A stretch of 64,000 bases of DNA from Heyndrickxia oleronia (GTDB taxonomy: Bacteria > Bacillota > Bacilli > Bacillales > Bacillaceae_C), in contig NZ_CP065424.1 in assembly GCF_017809215.1 (NCBI RefSeq), positions 238,001-302,000 on the forward strand, in the 5' to 3' direction. A program made the translations under genes and the position numbers. Below are positions 16,637-24,748 of this stretch, piece after piece; the first letter of the stretch is position 1, and every line of letters starts with the position of its first letter. The notes under the pieces are model-generated. The model did not search any database, had not been told where the DNA came from, and saw nothing but the letters and a program-made list of their open reading frames with translations.

Positions 16637-17191
16637 TTATCCCGGATAACAATGACAGCTGACTATATGATCGTTAACCATTCCTGTAGCTTGCATAAAA
16701 GCATAGCAAATTGTAGAGCCGACAAATTTGAATCCGCGTTTTTTTAAATCCTTACTTAGTTTGTCACTAATCTCTGTAGTGGCAGGGACGTCACTTAATG
16801 AGTGAAAATGATTCTGTATCGGTTTTCCTCCGACAAATGACCATAAATAAGTATGAAAGGAACCGAATTCTTCAACAATGTTATAATAGGCTTTTGCATT
16901 CGTTATTACTGCGTTGATCTTTAGTTTGTTACGGACTATGCCCTCATTGTTTAATAGCTCCTGTATTTTTTTATCGTCATATTGAATAATCTTTGCAGGA
17001 TCAAATTGATCAAATGCTTTTCTGTAATTCTCCCTTTTTTTGAGAATAGTGTACCAGCTTAAGCCTGCTTGTGCTCCCTCTAAATTTAAATACTCAAATA
17101 ATAATTGATCATCATAAACAGGTACACCCCATTCGTGATCATGATAATGAATGTATAGTGGATCATCATTGACCCAACCGCATCTGTTCAT
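16637..17191 (-). CDS. tag: DNA-3-methyladenine glycosylase I
   Basis: A 184-residue base-excision repair enzyme that removes 3-methyladenine from alkylated DNA. The N-terminal NRCGWVNDDPLYIHYHDHEWG and the central EGAQAGLSWYTILKKRE are Tag signatures. The zinc ligands are visible: the N-terminal Cys, the following His, and the C-terminal VNDHIVSCHCY. The ATG at 17191 is nine bases from AAGG; the TTG at 17197 is too close. It is 46 bases downstream of a GNAT gene on the same strand, so probably co-transcribed. Confidence 0.95.
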   Translation of the reverse strand: MNRCGWVNDDPLYIHYHDHEWGVPVYDDQLLFEYLNLEGAQAGLSWYTILKKRENYRKAFDQFDPAKIIQYDDKKIQELLNNEGIVRNKLKINAVITNAKAYYNIVEEFGSFHTYLWSFVGGKPIQNHFHSLSDVPATTEISDKLSKDLKKRGFKFVGSTICYAFMQATGMVNDHIVSCHCYPG

Positions 17192-17237
17192 ATACAATTT
17201 CCTTTCTAAAAAAGGTTAGTGTTTTCGATAATCTCCC

Positions 17238-17825
17238 TTATTTTAACATTTTTTCATAGCATACACATTCATGGACACGTTTAAATTGTTTCTTTAATGC
17301 TTCCTTTTCCTCGCCAACGTAGTGGGCAAAAGCCTGAACTGGGTATAATTTGGGGAATGAAGATTGGACATATCCCTTTAGTTCTTGTTCTCCATCCATA
17401 AATACATGCAAATAAGAATCCACCTTGTTAAAGCCATTTTTTTCGTACCAATTTTGCACCCACTGATCGTCTCTTGTCCAAGCTTCTAAACGATTTAGCC
17501 CTTTTTGCTTGGCTATTTTTTCAGCTTCATATAATAATTTATTACCAATCCCCATTCTTTGGTAATCAGGATGAACAGCAACATGCCATATCATCCCGCC
17601 AAGACCAGATCCTCTAGAACAGACTGTGAGTTCTTCTTTTTCATACTCAATATCTAGTAAACCAACAACTATCCCATCTTCAATAGCAATTAATTCAATA
17701 GATGGATTTTTATAGTGCTCCTTTTCCCTTAAGACATTGTCATAGTATGCTGTATGAAGAAATGATAGAGCTCTACAACGGAGCCATCCGACCTCATCAT
17801 TTGAATGATATTCTCTTATTTCCAT
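17238..17825 (-). CDS. GNAT N-acetyltransferase
   Basis: A 195-residue acetyltransferase. The acetyl-CoA motif HPDYQRMGIGNKLLYEAEKIA and the EKNGF segment are clear; an extra C-terminal stretch of about 60 residues (SFPKLYPVQAFAHYV onwards) is specific to its subfamily. The start follows AAAGGAGAGAG. The substrate is unknown. It appears to lead a short minus-strand operon with tag. Confidence 0.88.
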   Translation of the reverse strand: MEIREYHSNDEVGWLRCRALSFLHTAYYDNVLREKEHYKNPSIELIAIEDGIVVGLLDIEYEKEELTVCSRGSGLGGMIWHVAVHPDYQRMGIGNKLLYEAEKIAKQKGLNRLEAWTRDDQWVQNWYEKNGFNKVDSYLHVFMDGEQELKGYVQSSFPKLYPVQAFAHYVGEEKEALKKQFKRVHECVCYEKMLK

Positions 17826-18235
17826 TTGCTCTCTCCTTTAAAAAATAATGAAAGGTCTTGTCTATATATGAATGACTTAACATTAATAAACGGCGCTTAT
17901 ATTATTGTAATTATACTAAAATTGAAAAATCTCTCAATAGAAATAGACTAGTTTTCCTTACATAATCATTCATTTACTATATTACTAATCGTTTGTATAT
18001 CTAGAAATGGGGCAAGGTTAGCAAATAGTTGAGGGCTTAATTATTCTGTATCCACTTCCTTAAATAGCATAAAGAGATTTATTCGCCTATCAACGTTTGG
18101 TTGAATGATCATAATTTCTATTCAACTGGAAGTAGAAAATGAGAATTACTTGTTATGAGTATAAGTATGAAGGAAAAAGTCCTTAGAGGGGAGAATGATG
18201 TATAGCAACAGACAAACATGAAGTGGGGGATAGAA
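17826..18235. other. 410-bp intergenic region between divergent genes
   Basis: AT-rich with no credible ORF. A spaced inverted repeat GTTGAAT/ATTCAAC lies at 18100-18126. No consensus promoter could be assigned with confidence, though this region must serve both the GNAT-tag pair and the phosphatase gene. Confidence 0.35.
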
Positions 18236-18841
18236 ATGGAAATATTAGTCATAAGACACGGGCAATCAGAAGCAGATTTATTAGATGTACATGAAGGGAG
18301 AGCTGATTTTCCGTTAACACCATTTGGGGAACTTCAGGCAAAGAAAATGGCTCAATATGTAGGTACCCATTTCCCACCGGATATCATATTAACAAGTCCA
18401 CTAAAAAGGGCAAAAAGAACGGCTGAATTATTAAATGAACGAATAGATTGTTCCTTAATTGAGGATAAGGACTTAATGGAGTTTAATAATGGTGTCTTAG
18501 CTGGAGTCCCTAAAAAAGTGGCAGCAAAGAAATATCCTTTACCTGTGAATGGGAGACCTGCACATATTCCGATTCAAAATGGAGAATCTGAACTCGAGTT
18601 TCGCTATCGAGCGGAACGAGTGTACTCCAGAGTGACTACAGATTATTATCAGTATCGGCGCATCGCTATTGTGTCACATGGTGGATTTATCTCAAATTTT
18701 TTAAAAGCATGCCTTTCACTTCCATACAATAGTGATACTGTTTTTTCAACTGGTGACACAGGGATGCATTTGTTCGAGGTAAAAGCAGGTTCGAAAGTGA
18801 TGAGATTTCTTAATAGACAAGAGCATTTATTATTGCTTTAA
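18236..18841 (+). CDS. Histidine phosphatase (phosphoglycerate-mutase-like)
   Basis: A 201-residue protein. The RHG motif (LVIRHGQSEAD) supplies the catalytic histidine, and the second histidine lies in IVSHGGFISNF. TSPLKRAKRTAE and LMEFNNGVLAG are further family landmarks. Many such bacterial enzymes dephosphorylate small phosphorylated metabolites rather than act as mutases. The ATG at 18236 has GTGGGGG six bases upstream; an in-frame ATG at 18218 has none. Its last four bases overlap the converging NERD gene. Confidence 0.9.
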   Translation: MEILVIRHGQSEADLLDVHEGRADFPLTPFGELQAKKMAQYVGTHFPPDIILTSPLKRAKRTAELLNERIDCSLIEDKDLMEFNNGVLAGVPKKVAAKKYPLPVNGRPAHIPIQNGESELEFRYRAERVYSRVTTDYYQYRRIAIVSHGGFISNFLKACLSLPYNSDTVFSTGDTGMHLFEVKAGSKVMRFLNRQEHLLLL

Positions 18842-19818
18842 AACATGTTCCTTTCCAAAATTGATAGTTCATATACTCTTCCTTTCCCTTTTCCTTCGAA
18901 TGGTAATTTCAATGATTTGATAATATTTGTAGTAATTGTTCGTGAGGAAATCTGAAGGAAATCACTTAATTGCTTATGGGTAATGGAGGTTCCAAATAGC
19001 AAAATATAATCTTGCAATGAAAATAAATGTGCATGTTTTGAGGACTGCAGACATTGATTACAATACCACTTTCCGTGTCCTCTTTTCATTGGGAGTTGAA
19101 AACAATTGGGGCAATAAACACCTTTGATAATCTCATCTTTGTGAATCTGGAATTGCTTTAATAAATCCTCCTTTTTTGATTCGTTTTCCCTTAATAATAA
19201 TTTTGTTAGTTTTTGGATTTCTTTTTTTGTTAAAACATCCCTATGATTTATTCTTTCAATGTCTTCGATTTTTGAGATTAGATGCATAGAGTTACTTACC
19301 ATATGTAGACGATTAGATGAGTTTTTAAAATGAATAAGTGTATAGGGGTTACTGATGACAACAAATGTGAAGATGGGGAGGGAAGAAATCTTATGTATCT
19401 GCAACCATTTCGCAAATTGACGCTTTTGAAGTAGAACTTGAGAGAGTGGGTCTTGATAAACTTTAATTTCCCCGTCCTTTTCCTGGATTAATTGTTTTAA
19501 TTCTTCGTCAAATGTAATCGCGCCTCCAAAGTTCTTTACCTCTAAAATGACAAAAAAACTTTGAGATAGTATAAGAATATCCATTTGAAAATAATATTGA
19601 TTAGTATTATGAAGCCTAATTCCGTGGAAAATGAGGTATTTTCGATCTGATAAAAAGCTTAAATAATAATCTAGTGATTTTTCACCTTGGTATCCAGCTT
19701 TTTCTCTTCTTAAGTTCTCTTCAATCACTGATCTTCTCTGATGTGAAGGGGATATTCTCCGGTGAATGGTTTCCAATCCTAATAATCGAAATGATTTTTT
19801 GCACTCCTTCTTAATCAT
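18838..19818 (-). CDS. NERD-domain protein with zinc ribbon
   Basis: A 326-residue protein. Residues about 38-155 form a NERD (nuclease-related) domain with a restriction-endonuclease-like core (FHGIRLHNTNQYYFQMDILI, then FFVILEVKNFGG); the D and ExK residues match a PD-(D/E)xK nuclease site. Near residue 230 is a zinc ribbon, CPNC-x16-CNQC. The tail contains a possible helix-turn-helix (TSITHKQLSDFLQISSRTIT). Nuclease activity is inferred. AAAGGAG precedes the ATG. The 21-bp-periodic motif array lies about 130-310 bp upstream. Confidence 0.85.
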   Translation of the reverse strand: MIKKECKKSFRLLGLETIHRRISPSHQRRSVIEENLRREKAGYQGEKSLDYYLSFLSDRKYLIFHGIRLHNTNQYYFQMDILILSQSFFVILEVKNFGGAITFDEELKQLIQEKDGEIKVYQDPLSQVLLQKRQFAKWLQIHKISSLPIFTFVVISNPYTLIHFKNSSNRLHMVSNSMHLISKIEDIERINHRDVLTKKEIQKLTKLLLRENESKKEDLLKQFQIHKDEIIKGVYCPNCFQLPMKRGHGKWYCNQCLQSSKHAHLFSLQDYILLFGTSITHKQLSDFLQISSRTITTNIIKSLKLPFEGKGKGRVYELSILERNMF

Positions 19819-19947
19819 CTTTTCAACTCCTTTTCTTTCTAAATTTATTCAACAACTGTGTCTGGATTCCTGCATGGGGAGTGAACTTTCAGAAATCTAA
19901 CTCTAAGAGTCTTTATTTTTTAATAAAGCTAGCTTAATTTGATTATT

Positions 19948-20131
19948 TTCGCATGATTTCGGAGGTGATTCGCACGAAATCAATCGATATTCGCGCGTTT
20001 TGGGCAGCGATTCGCACGATCTGTAAAATACACGGTCCATTCGCACGAATAAGGGTAAGATTCGCACGAATAAGGGTAAGATTCGCACGAAATTAGTCTT
20101 TTTCGCACAATCAAGCACATCTTTTGCACGA
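19948..20131. repeat. Nine TTCGCACGA-like motifs at about 21-bp spacing
   Basis: Copies begin at 19948, 19969, 19990, 20011, 20040, 20061, 20082, 20102 and 20123. Spacings are 21, 21, 21, 29, 21, 21, 20, 21. Six copies are exact or one-off TTCGCACGA; the spacers differ except for two identical AATAAGGGTAAGA units. The 21-bp period is two helical turns, so all copies face one side of the DNA apart from the 29-bp step. It sits between a terminator and the promoter region of the NERD gene. Confidence 0.85.
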
Positions 20132-20132
20132 A

Positions 20133-20162
20133 AAAAGAGCTTCCTACTTTTACAGAAGCTCT
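20133..20162 (-). terminator. Terminator of the stalk-domain protein gene
   Basis: Read on the minus strand, AGAGCTTC, an 11-nt loop, GAAGCTCT and six Ts follow the stop codon closely. Confidence 0.88.
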
Positions 20163-20172
20163 ACTACTGAAA

Positions 20173-21093
20173 TTAATCCTTAAATAACTCCTCGAGGAAA
20201 TCTTCAGAAACATAGGTTTTTCCATTTTTTATTTCAGGAGCCACCTCAAAAAATTTAATACTGCGATTGTATCCGTATTCTTTTTGTCCAATCGAAATTT
20301 GATAGGATCGATTTTGCTTACTAATGGTGATGATGGTGTTAGAAGTTTTAGCATCCCATTTCACATGATAGCCTAAATGGTCTGCCACTTTGCGTAGGGG
20401 AATCATCTTCACTTCTTTTTTCATATAGTAATCTTTACCGATTATTTGCTGTATCTCCCTTTTTTTCTGATCAAGGTTGTCTAAAGCAATAATCTTTTTG
20501 GGTGTCGTTTGTGCTGGGATACTTTTTGTTGCTATTGAATAAAAGACAACAAGATCCTTGCCATAAAGGTCCTTTTTATTAATTTTTTCTCCTGTTTTAT
20601 TTAAGAGAATGGTGTCATTGCTAAGATTTAATTTTAGCTGACCATCTAAGCTAACCAGTTGTTGATTAAACTTAGCTACCTTGACCATCCCCATGTCCTT
20701 GTCGCTGTGAACGACCAATAGCTCTGGGGTAATCGTTGGGGGATAAATCATCAGCATTGGTTTATGTTTATCATAATATGCTGTTACTTTCGTCCCTTTT
20801 TTTAGCTGATTCTTATTGATCTCGTTAGTGGTCCCGCTATCAACTAACAGCACATCTTTAGTGATCGGGAAAATTGTAATTAATGAATTTTCGGGATTTT
20901 CAACAACTATTGATAGGGAGTTTCCATCTTGGTTTATTTCCGTTATCACCCCAGTTCCTCTGATATAGTCCGATGCATCTATTTGTTGGGTACTCTCATC
21001 TGCTGTTTCAGATTTGGCGGCCATGACAGGAGAGCTATTTAATGCGATTCCAGCTGCTATTACACTTGCAGTAATGATACTCACTTTTTTCAT
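20173..21093 (-). CDS. Secreted protein with copper-amine-oxidase-type stalk domain
   Basis: A 306-residue protein with a Sec signal peptide (MKKVSIITASVIAAGIAL, cleavage likely after VMAA). A middle region of beta-rich sequence follows, and residues about 235-306 form a stalk domain as in the N-terminus of copper amine oxidases (MIPLRKVADHLGYHVKWD then TIITISK and YVSEDFLEELF). In firmicutes this domain is a cell-surface or binding module; no catalytic site is visible. The start follows GGGAGG. It is monocistronic. Confidence 0.85.
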   Translation of the reverse strand: MKKVSIITASVIAAGIALNSSPVMAAKSETADESTQQIDASDYIRGTGVITEINQDGNSLSIVVENPENSLITIFPITKDVLLVDSGTTNEINKNQLKKGTKVTAYYDKHKPMLMIYPPTITPELLVVHSDKDMGMVKVAKFNQQLVSLDGQLKLNLSNDTILLNKTGEKINKKDLYGKDLVVFYSIATKSIPAQTTPKKIIALDNLDQKKREIQQIIGKDYYMKKEVKMIPLRKVADHLGYHVKWDAKTSNTIITISKQNRSYQISIGQKEYGYNRSIKFFEVAPEIKNGKTYVSEDFLEELFKD

Positions 21094-21175
21094 TATCTTT
21101 CCTCCCAGCGATTATTCTAACTATATTGACGAAAAAGAAAGGGAAAAGTTACAGATGGATGGTAGAAAGTTTAGC

Positions 21176-21204
21176 TAAAGAAAGAGGGGCATCCATGATA
21201 CCCC
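21176..21204 (-). terminator. Terminator of the MFS gene
   Basis: On the minus strand, GGGGTATC, ATG, GATGCCCC and TCTTTCTTT overlap the stop codon. One mismatch lies within the stem. Confidence 0.65.
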
Positions 21205-22559
21205 TACCCCTGTTTTTTTAGCTGCAATTTTCCCGGAAGTCGAAGTGCCAATATGAGCACTAATACACAGAAAAATAGGCAGACGATAGCAACCTTGTGA
21301 AGATGCTGCACATCTAAATGTGTGCTAAATAAAATACCTAATAGACTGGATGAAAGAATGGAGCCAATATAACGGCTTGTTTGGAAAAGGCCAGAAGCTG
21401 AGCCGGTTTCTTCAGGTTTCACATGTTCATAAAGAGCAGTTTGCATGGAAATATTATTGAAGCCGTTACTAATTCCAAGGACTCCCATAATGATAAGTAG
21501 CCACACTAGTGGTGATTGTTCCCGCAGACTTAACAATAAGGCTGTTCCTATTAATAAAAATATTGCTCCGATAACAAGTGGAAGTTTTGAATGATATTGA
21601 TCAATTAATCGCCCTGCAATCGGTGCAATAATAACACCAAACCCTGCGAGGGCTAGCATAATTAAACCTGTATGCTTTTCACTATAATGATGAACCTGCT
21701 GTAAAAATAGTGGAAACCCAAAGAAATAACAATAAAACACAAGATTAATACTGATGAACTGCAAATAGATAAAGGACACATTCGAATTCTTTTTCAAAGA
21801 ATCGAAGTCTATAAACGGTTCGTTTCTCTTGTTTTCATACTTATAGAATATGATTCCTGCGATGATAAATACAATTAATGCCCACCAGCGAATAGTTGAT
21901 TCCAAAGATAAAAGGAATAGGATCAATCCAATCATTGTTATGATAAAAAGTAAAATGCCTCCGAAATCTATACGTCCCAATTCAATCTTTACTTGATCAG
22001 TCTTAGGCAAAATAAAAATTGCCATAATAAAGGAAAGGACGATAAAAGGGAAATTAACGAAAAAGATCGATGGCCAATCCCACGATTCAATTAAAAACCC
22101 TCCAATGGAAGGACCAAAAGCTGCTGAGGTGGAGGAGAAAATAGATAATGTCGCAAGTGCTTTTGCCTGCCCTTTAGAAATACTTGTGCGAACCATACTC
22201 ATTCCACTTGGAAACAATGTGGAGCTACCAATTGCCTGAAGCGCCCGACACCCTAATAAAAAGGGAAAGCTGGGTGAAAACGGTGCTAGTGTCGAAGCGA
22301 TTGCAACAAGAATCAACCCAGCTAAAAATAATCTTTTTGGTCCGAACATATCACTTAATTTCCCCATTACAGGTTGCGCAGCAGCACTAGCCAGATAAAA
22401 AACGGAAATTAGCCATGAGGCATCTGCAAAACTTAAAGCAAACTCATGCTGCATTCGTGTTAATGCTACTGAAATCATTGAAGAATTTAACGGATTTAAT
22501 AATGTGCCTAATCCAATGGTTAAAACGAGTAACCATGGCTTACGTAATGTTTGTGTCAT
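21204..22559 (-). CDS. Major facilitator superfamily drug transporter
   Basis: A 451-residue transporter with about 14 hydrophobic segments in a DHA2-like arrangement. Motif A after segment 2 is GKLSDMFGPKRLF. Motif C-like sequence is AAFGPSIGGFLIE, typical of proton antiporters that export drugs. In-frame GTG at 22568 overlaps the AGGTGAT Shine-Dalgarno, so the ATG at 22559 is preferred. No adjacent regulator is evident. The substrate is unknown. Confidence 0.88.
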   Translation of the reverse strand: MTQTLRKPWLLVLTIGLGTLLNPLNSSMISVALTRMQHEFALSFADASWLISVFYLASAAAQPVMGKLSDMFGPKRLFLAGLILVAIASTLAPFSPSFPFLLGCRALQAIGSSTLFPSGMSMVRTSISKGQAKALATLSIFSSTSAAFGPSIGGFLIESWDWPSIFFVNFPFIVLSFIMAIFILPKTDQVKIELGRIDFGGILLFIITMIGLILFLLSLESTIRWWALIVFIIAGIIFYKYENKRNEPFIDFDSLKKNSNVSFIYLQFISINLVFYCYFFGFPLFLQQVHHYSEKHTGLIMLALAGFGVIIAPIAGRLIDQYHSKLPLVIGAIFLLIGTALLLSLREQSPLVWLLIIMGVLGISNGFNNISMQTALYEHVKPEETGSASGLFQTSRYIGSILSSSLLGILFSTHLDVQHLHKVAIVCLFFCVLVLILALRLPGKLQLKKQG

Positions 22560-22786
22560 AATTATCACCTAGTCTTAAGATATCCATAAAAATATAGTCA
22601 ATGCTATCATATTAAAAGAAACAATAATTCTAAAGATTTTTGCTCCTAATGTAAAGGGAATTGGCGATAATTCACTGCTGATTTGTCTTTAAAAATAATA
22701 TTCTTTACGGTTGAATTGGAATAATAAATTAAAATTCAGCAATCCTATTATTCGACATAGCGGGTCATATAGGTCTATAATTCCGA

Positions 22787-23383
22787 ATGAATTCAATGAA
22801 AAGGAGAGATGAACGTGGCTGGTCATCGTTTAGCCCAGAAAAGGCAGATAAACTATTGGATCCAAAAAGAACGAAACTGCTTAATCAAAAAGAAATAATT
22901 TCATTACTAGATCTTTCTGATCATGATCGTATTGCAGATCTTGGATCTGGAAATGGATTTTTCACTATTCCGTTTGCTAGAAAAACGGATAATCATGTAT
23001 TTGCGGTAGACGTTGAGCCTAAAATGCTTGAGTTGTTAAAGGAACGTGCGTTAAAAGAAGGGATAAAGAATATTCAATATGTTCTAAGTGATCTTGAAAA
23101 TATCCAATTGGATGATGCGAGCGTAGATAAAGCATTTGTTGCCTTCGTTATGCATGAGATAACTAATATGGAGAAAGCTTTAAGTGAATTCAAGCGGATT
23201 TTAAGAAAAGATGGGAAATTAATGATTATTGAGTGGGATGCTGTAGAATCACAGATAGGACCACCCATTCATGAAAGAATATCTTCTGATAAAATGCAAA
23301 GCTTTTTATTAGACAATGGATTTCATTCCAAGATTGTTTTATTAAATGCTGCAGTTTATGCAGCGATTATAGAGATGAGATAG
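22787..23383 (+). CDS. Class I SAM-dependent methyltransferase, probably frameshifted at its start
   Basis: A 198-codon frame coding a Rossmann methyltransferase: motif I ADLGSGNGFF, VFAVDVEPKML, and a post-I segment YVLSDLENIQLDD. The upstream ATG has no good ribosome site. The strong AAAGGAG (22799-22805) instead points to GTG at 22815, in another frame, reading MAGHR; one more T in the TTT at 22829-22831 would join that start to the FSPEKADKLLDP frame. MAGHRF-SPEKADKLL is what I expect for the family. Either a one-base deletion or a sequence error is likely; otherwise an atypical ATG at 22787 is used. Confidence 0.75.
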   Translation: MNSMKRRDERGWSSFSPEKADKLLDPKRTKLLNQKEIISLLDLSDHDRIADLGSGNGFFTIPFARKTDNHVFAVDVEPKMLELLKERALKEGIKNIQYVLSDLENIQLDDASVDKAFVAFVMHEITNMEKALSEFKRILRKDGKLMIIEWDAVESQIGPPIHERISSDKMQSFLLDNGFHSKIVLLNAAVYAAIIEMR

Positions 23384-23400
23384 TGAAAGGATGGTTCAAT

Positions 23401-23784
23401 ATGTTTGATTACACAATTGAAACAGATAAAAGTATATCAGAAGCAATTGCAGCCCTCGAGGAGAGCTTGAAGAAGGAGCAATTTGGAGTCTTATCTACAT
23501 TTGATATGAAGGAAAAGCTGAATGATAAAGGATTAGACTTTTCAATAGAGTTTAAAGTCCTTGAGGTATGTAATCCATATGAAGCTTATCGTGTACTAAG
23601 TGAAAATCAAATGGCCGGTTATTTTCTGCCATGTAAAATAGTAGTGTTTGAAGATAATGGGAAAACTAAAATTGGCATGCCTCGACCTACATCACTAATT
23701 AGCATGTTACATGATGAAAAGATGCAGCGTTTAGCAGCGGATATTGAGAAACGATTAATACTCTGTATTGATTATTGTAAATAA
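23401..23784 (+). CDS. DUF302 domain protein
   Basis: A 127-residue single-domain protein. FDYTIETDKSISEAIAALEESLKKEQFGVLSTFD is the DUF302 beta-alpha start, and YEAYRVLSENQMAGYFLPCKIVV contains the conserved LPC segment. DUF302 proteins have no established role and often sit near redox or sulfur genes, as here. The ATG at 23401 lies nine bases after GAAAGGA; a GTG at 23383 lies ahead of it. It follows the methyltransferase closely and so may be co-transcribed. Confidence 0.85.
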   Translation: MFDYTIETDKSISEAIAALEESLKKEQFGVLSTFDMKEKLNDKGLDFSIEFKVLEVCNPYEAYRVLSENQMAGYFLPCKIVVFEDNGKTKIGMPRPTSLISMLHDEKMQRLAADIEKRLILCIDYCK

Positions 23785-23805
23785 AATAAAGAAATATATT
23801 TTTAG

Positions 23806-23834
23806 TTGACAATATACCCATATGGGTATATGAT
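23806..23834 (+). promoter_or_regulatory. CstR promoter with a perfect palindromic operator
   Basis: TTGACA (23806-23811), exactly 17 bp, TATGAT (23829-23834). The spacer is almost entirely a 20-bp perfect palindrome, ATATACCCATATGGGTATAT (23812-23831), matching the TACCC/GGGTA half-sites of CsoR/CstR repressors. Related sites occur at 24333, 25062 and 26387. Confidence 0.9.
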
Positions 23835-23896
23835 TAGTTTTGTTAAGTCATTTTACAAATAAATAGATGATCTTTGAAATAAGGTCATTTTTAATA

Positions 23897-24003
23897 AAGG
23901 CTGTTTTAGTATTTAGTGAAAGCCCAAGTACCTACTTTTAAATTCAACATTCTTACGGAGTTTACTGCTCTTTTCTCAGTGATAGGAAAGGTGGAGCAGC
24001 CTT
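23897..24003 (-). repeat. Short copy of the structured dispersed repeat in the cstR leader
   Basis: Termini AAGGCTGTTTT and GCAGCCTT form inverted ends, and the internal GCTCTTTTCTCAG and GAAAGCCC words identify the family. At 107 bp it lacks part of the middle. It lies downstream of the cstR promoter, ending 33 bp before the start codon, and so would be transcribed in the leader. Confidence 0.75.
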
Positions 24004-24035
24004 AATAAATAATTTGTGCGAAGGGAGGAAAGGGA

Positions 24036-24299
24036 ATGGAATATAATGATCAAATGAAAAATCGAGTGAAACGCATTGAGGGTCAATTAAGAGGCATTTT
24101 AAGAATGATGGAAGAAACGAAAGACTGTAAAGATGTGATTACTCAATTATCCGCTGCAAGAACTGCAATTGATCGAACAATTGGTGTAATCGTAAGTTCT
24201 AATCTCGTTGAATGTGTAAAAGAAGCGAATGAAAATAATGGAGACAGTCCTGAGGAATTAATTAAGGAAGCTGTTAATCTACTCGTAAAAAGTAGATAA
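24036..24299 (+). CDS. cstR: Persulfide-sensing repressor CstR (CsoR family)
   Basis: An 87-residue all-helical repressor. C31 (KDCKDV) and C60 (LVECVKEA) are the two conserved cysteines that form di- to tetrasulfide links in CstR. The CsoR histidine four residues before C60 is replaced by Asn56, so it should sense reactive sulfur species and not copper. RVKRIEGQLRGILRMMEE is the DNA-binding face. It lies at the head of a sulfur-handling cluster with four matching operators; B. subtilis YrkD is a likely counterpart. A strong GGGAGG site precedes it. Confidence 0.93.
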   Translation: MEYNDQMKNRVKRIEGQLRGILRMMEETKDCKDVITQLSAARTAIDRTIGVIVSSNLVECVKEANENNGDSPEELIKEAVNLLVKSR

Positions 24300-24326
24300 A
24301 GGGTCTGACACCCCTTTTATTTTTAA
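24298..24326 (+). terminator. Terminator between cstR and the rhodanese gene
   Basis: AAAGGG, TCTGACA and CCCCTTTT followed by ATTTTT. It separates cstR from the next transcript, which has its own operator just downstream. Confidence 0.75.
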
Positions 24327-24332
24327 GGTTCT

Positions 24333-24351
24333 ATATACCTATAGGGGTAAT
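24333..24351 (+). promoter_or_regulatory. CstR-type operator 2
   Basis: ATATACCTATAGGGGTAAT, an imperfect version of the cstR operator. It lies directly upstream of the membrane rhodanese gene; an ATG within its right end (24350) is therefore an unlikely start codon. Confidence 0.82.
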
Positions 24352-24370
24352 GGTAATTAAAAAGGAGAAG

Positions 24371-24730
24371 ATGTTGTTGAGCTATATAATTTTTGGTGTG
24401 ATTGTTATTTTTATTGTATTTCGCTTTTTGCCAACAAAGGGAGTAAAGAACATAACGATTAGTCAGTTAAAACATGAATTAGAAGATCATCAAAATAAAC
24501 AATTTATCGATGTGCGTACACCGGGCGAGTTTAAAGGATATCATATCCCTGGATTTAAAAATATTCCACTTCAACAGCTATCACAAAAAGCACAAATTCT
24601 ATCAAAAGAGAAAGATGTTGTGGTTATATGTCAAAGTGGGATGAGAAGCCAACAGGCGAGTAAAATGCTAAAAAAATTAGGTTTTAAACATATAGCCAAT
24701 GTAAAAGGCGGAGTAAGCAGCTGGAGATAA
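24371..24730 (+). CDS. Membrane-anchored rhodanese-like protein
   Basis: About 119 residues: one N-terminal membrane segment (LLSYIIFGVIVIFIVFRFL), then a single rhodanese domain with FIDVRTPGEFKGYHIPG and the active-site loop VICQSGMRSQ, whose Cys takes up the persulfide. The anchor would place the domain at the membrane. The start is ambiguous: the ATG at 24371 lies three bases from AAAGGAG, TTG at 24374 and 24377 are better spaced, and the ATG at 24350 falls inside the operator. It is followed by another rhodanese gene 18 bases on. Confidence 0.87.
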   Translation: MLLSYIIFGVIVIFIVFRFLPTKGVKNITISQLKHELEDHQNKQFIDVRTPGEFKGYHIPGFKNIPLQQLSQKAQILSKEKDVVVICQSGMRSQQASKMLKKLGFKHIANVKGGVSSWR

Positions 24731-24748
24731 GTAAATGGAGGGAATAAA

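Noticed and set aside
19948..20131. CRISPR array
   Set aside because: The repeat word is 9 bp and the interval about 12 bp, far too short; two intervals are identical and there are no cas genes nearby.
19903..20225. Overlapping minus-strand ORFs reading FVRILPL-type repeats
   Set aside because: They come from the 21-bp motif array (21 bp is seven codons). Steps of 20 and 29 bp break the frame, so coding selection is unlikely.
24350..24370. ATG at 24350 as the start of the membrane rhodanese
   Set aside because: It lies inside the CstR-type operator and upstream of the AAAGGAG site that must serve the gene.
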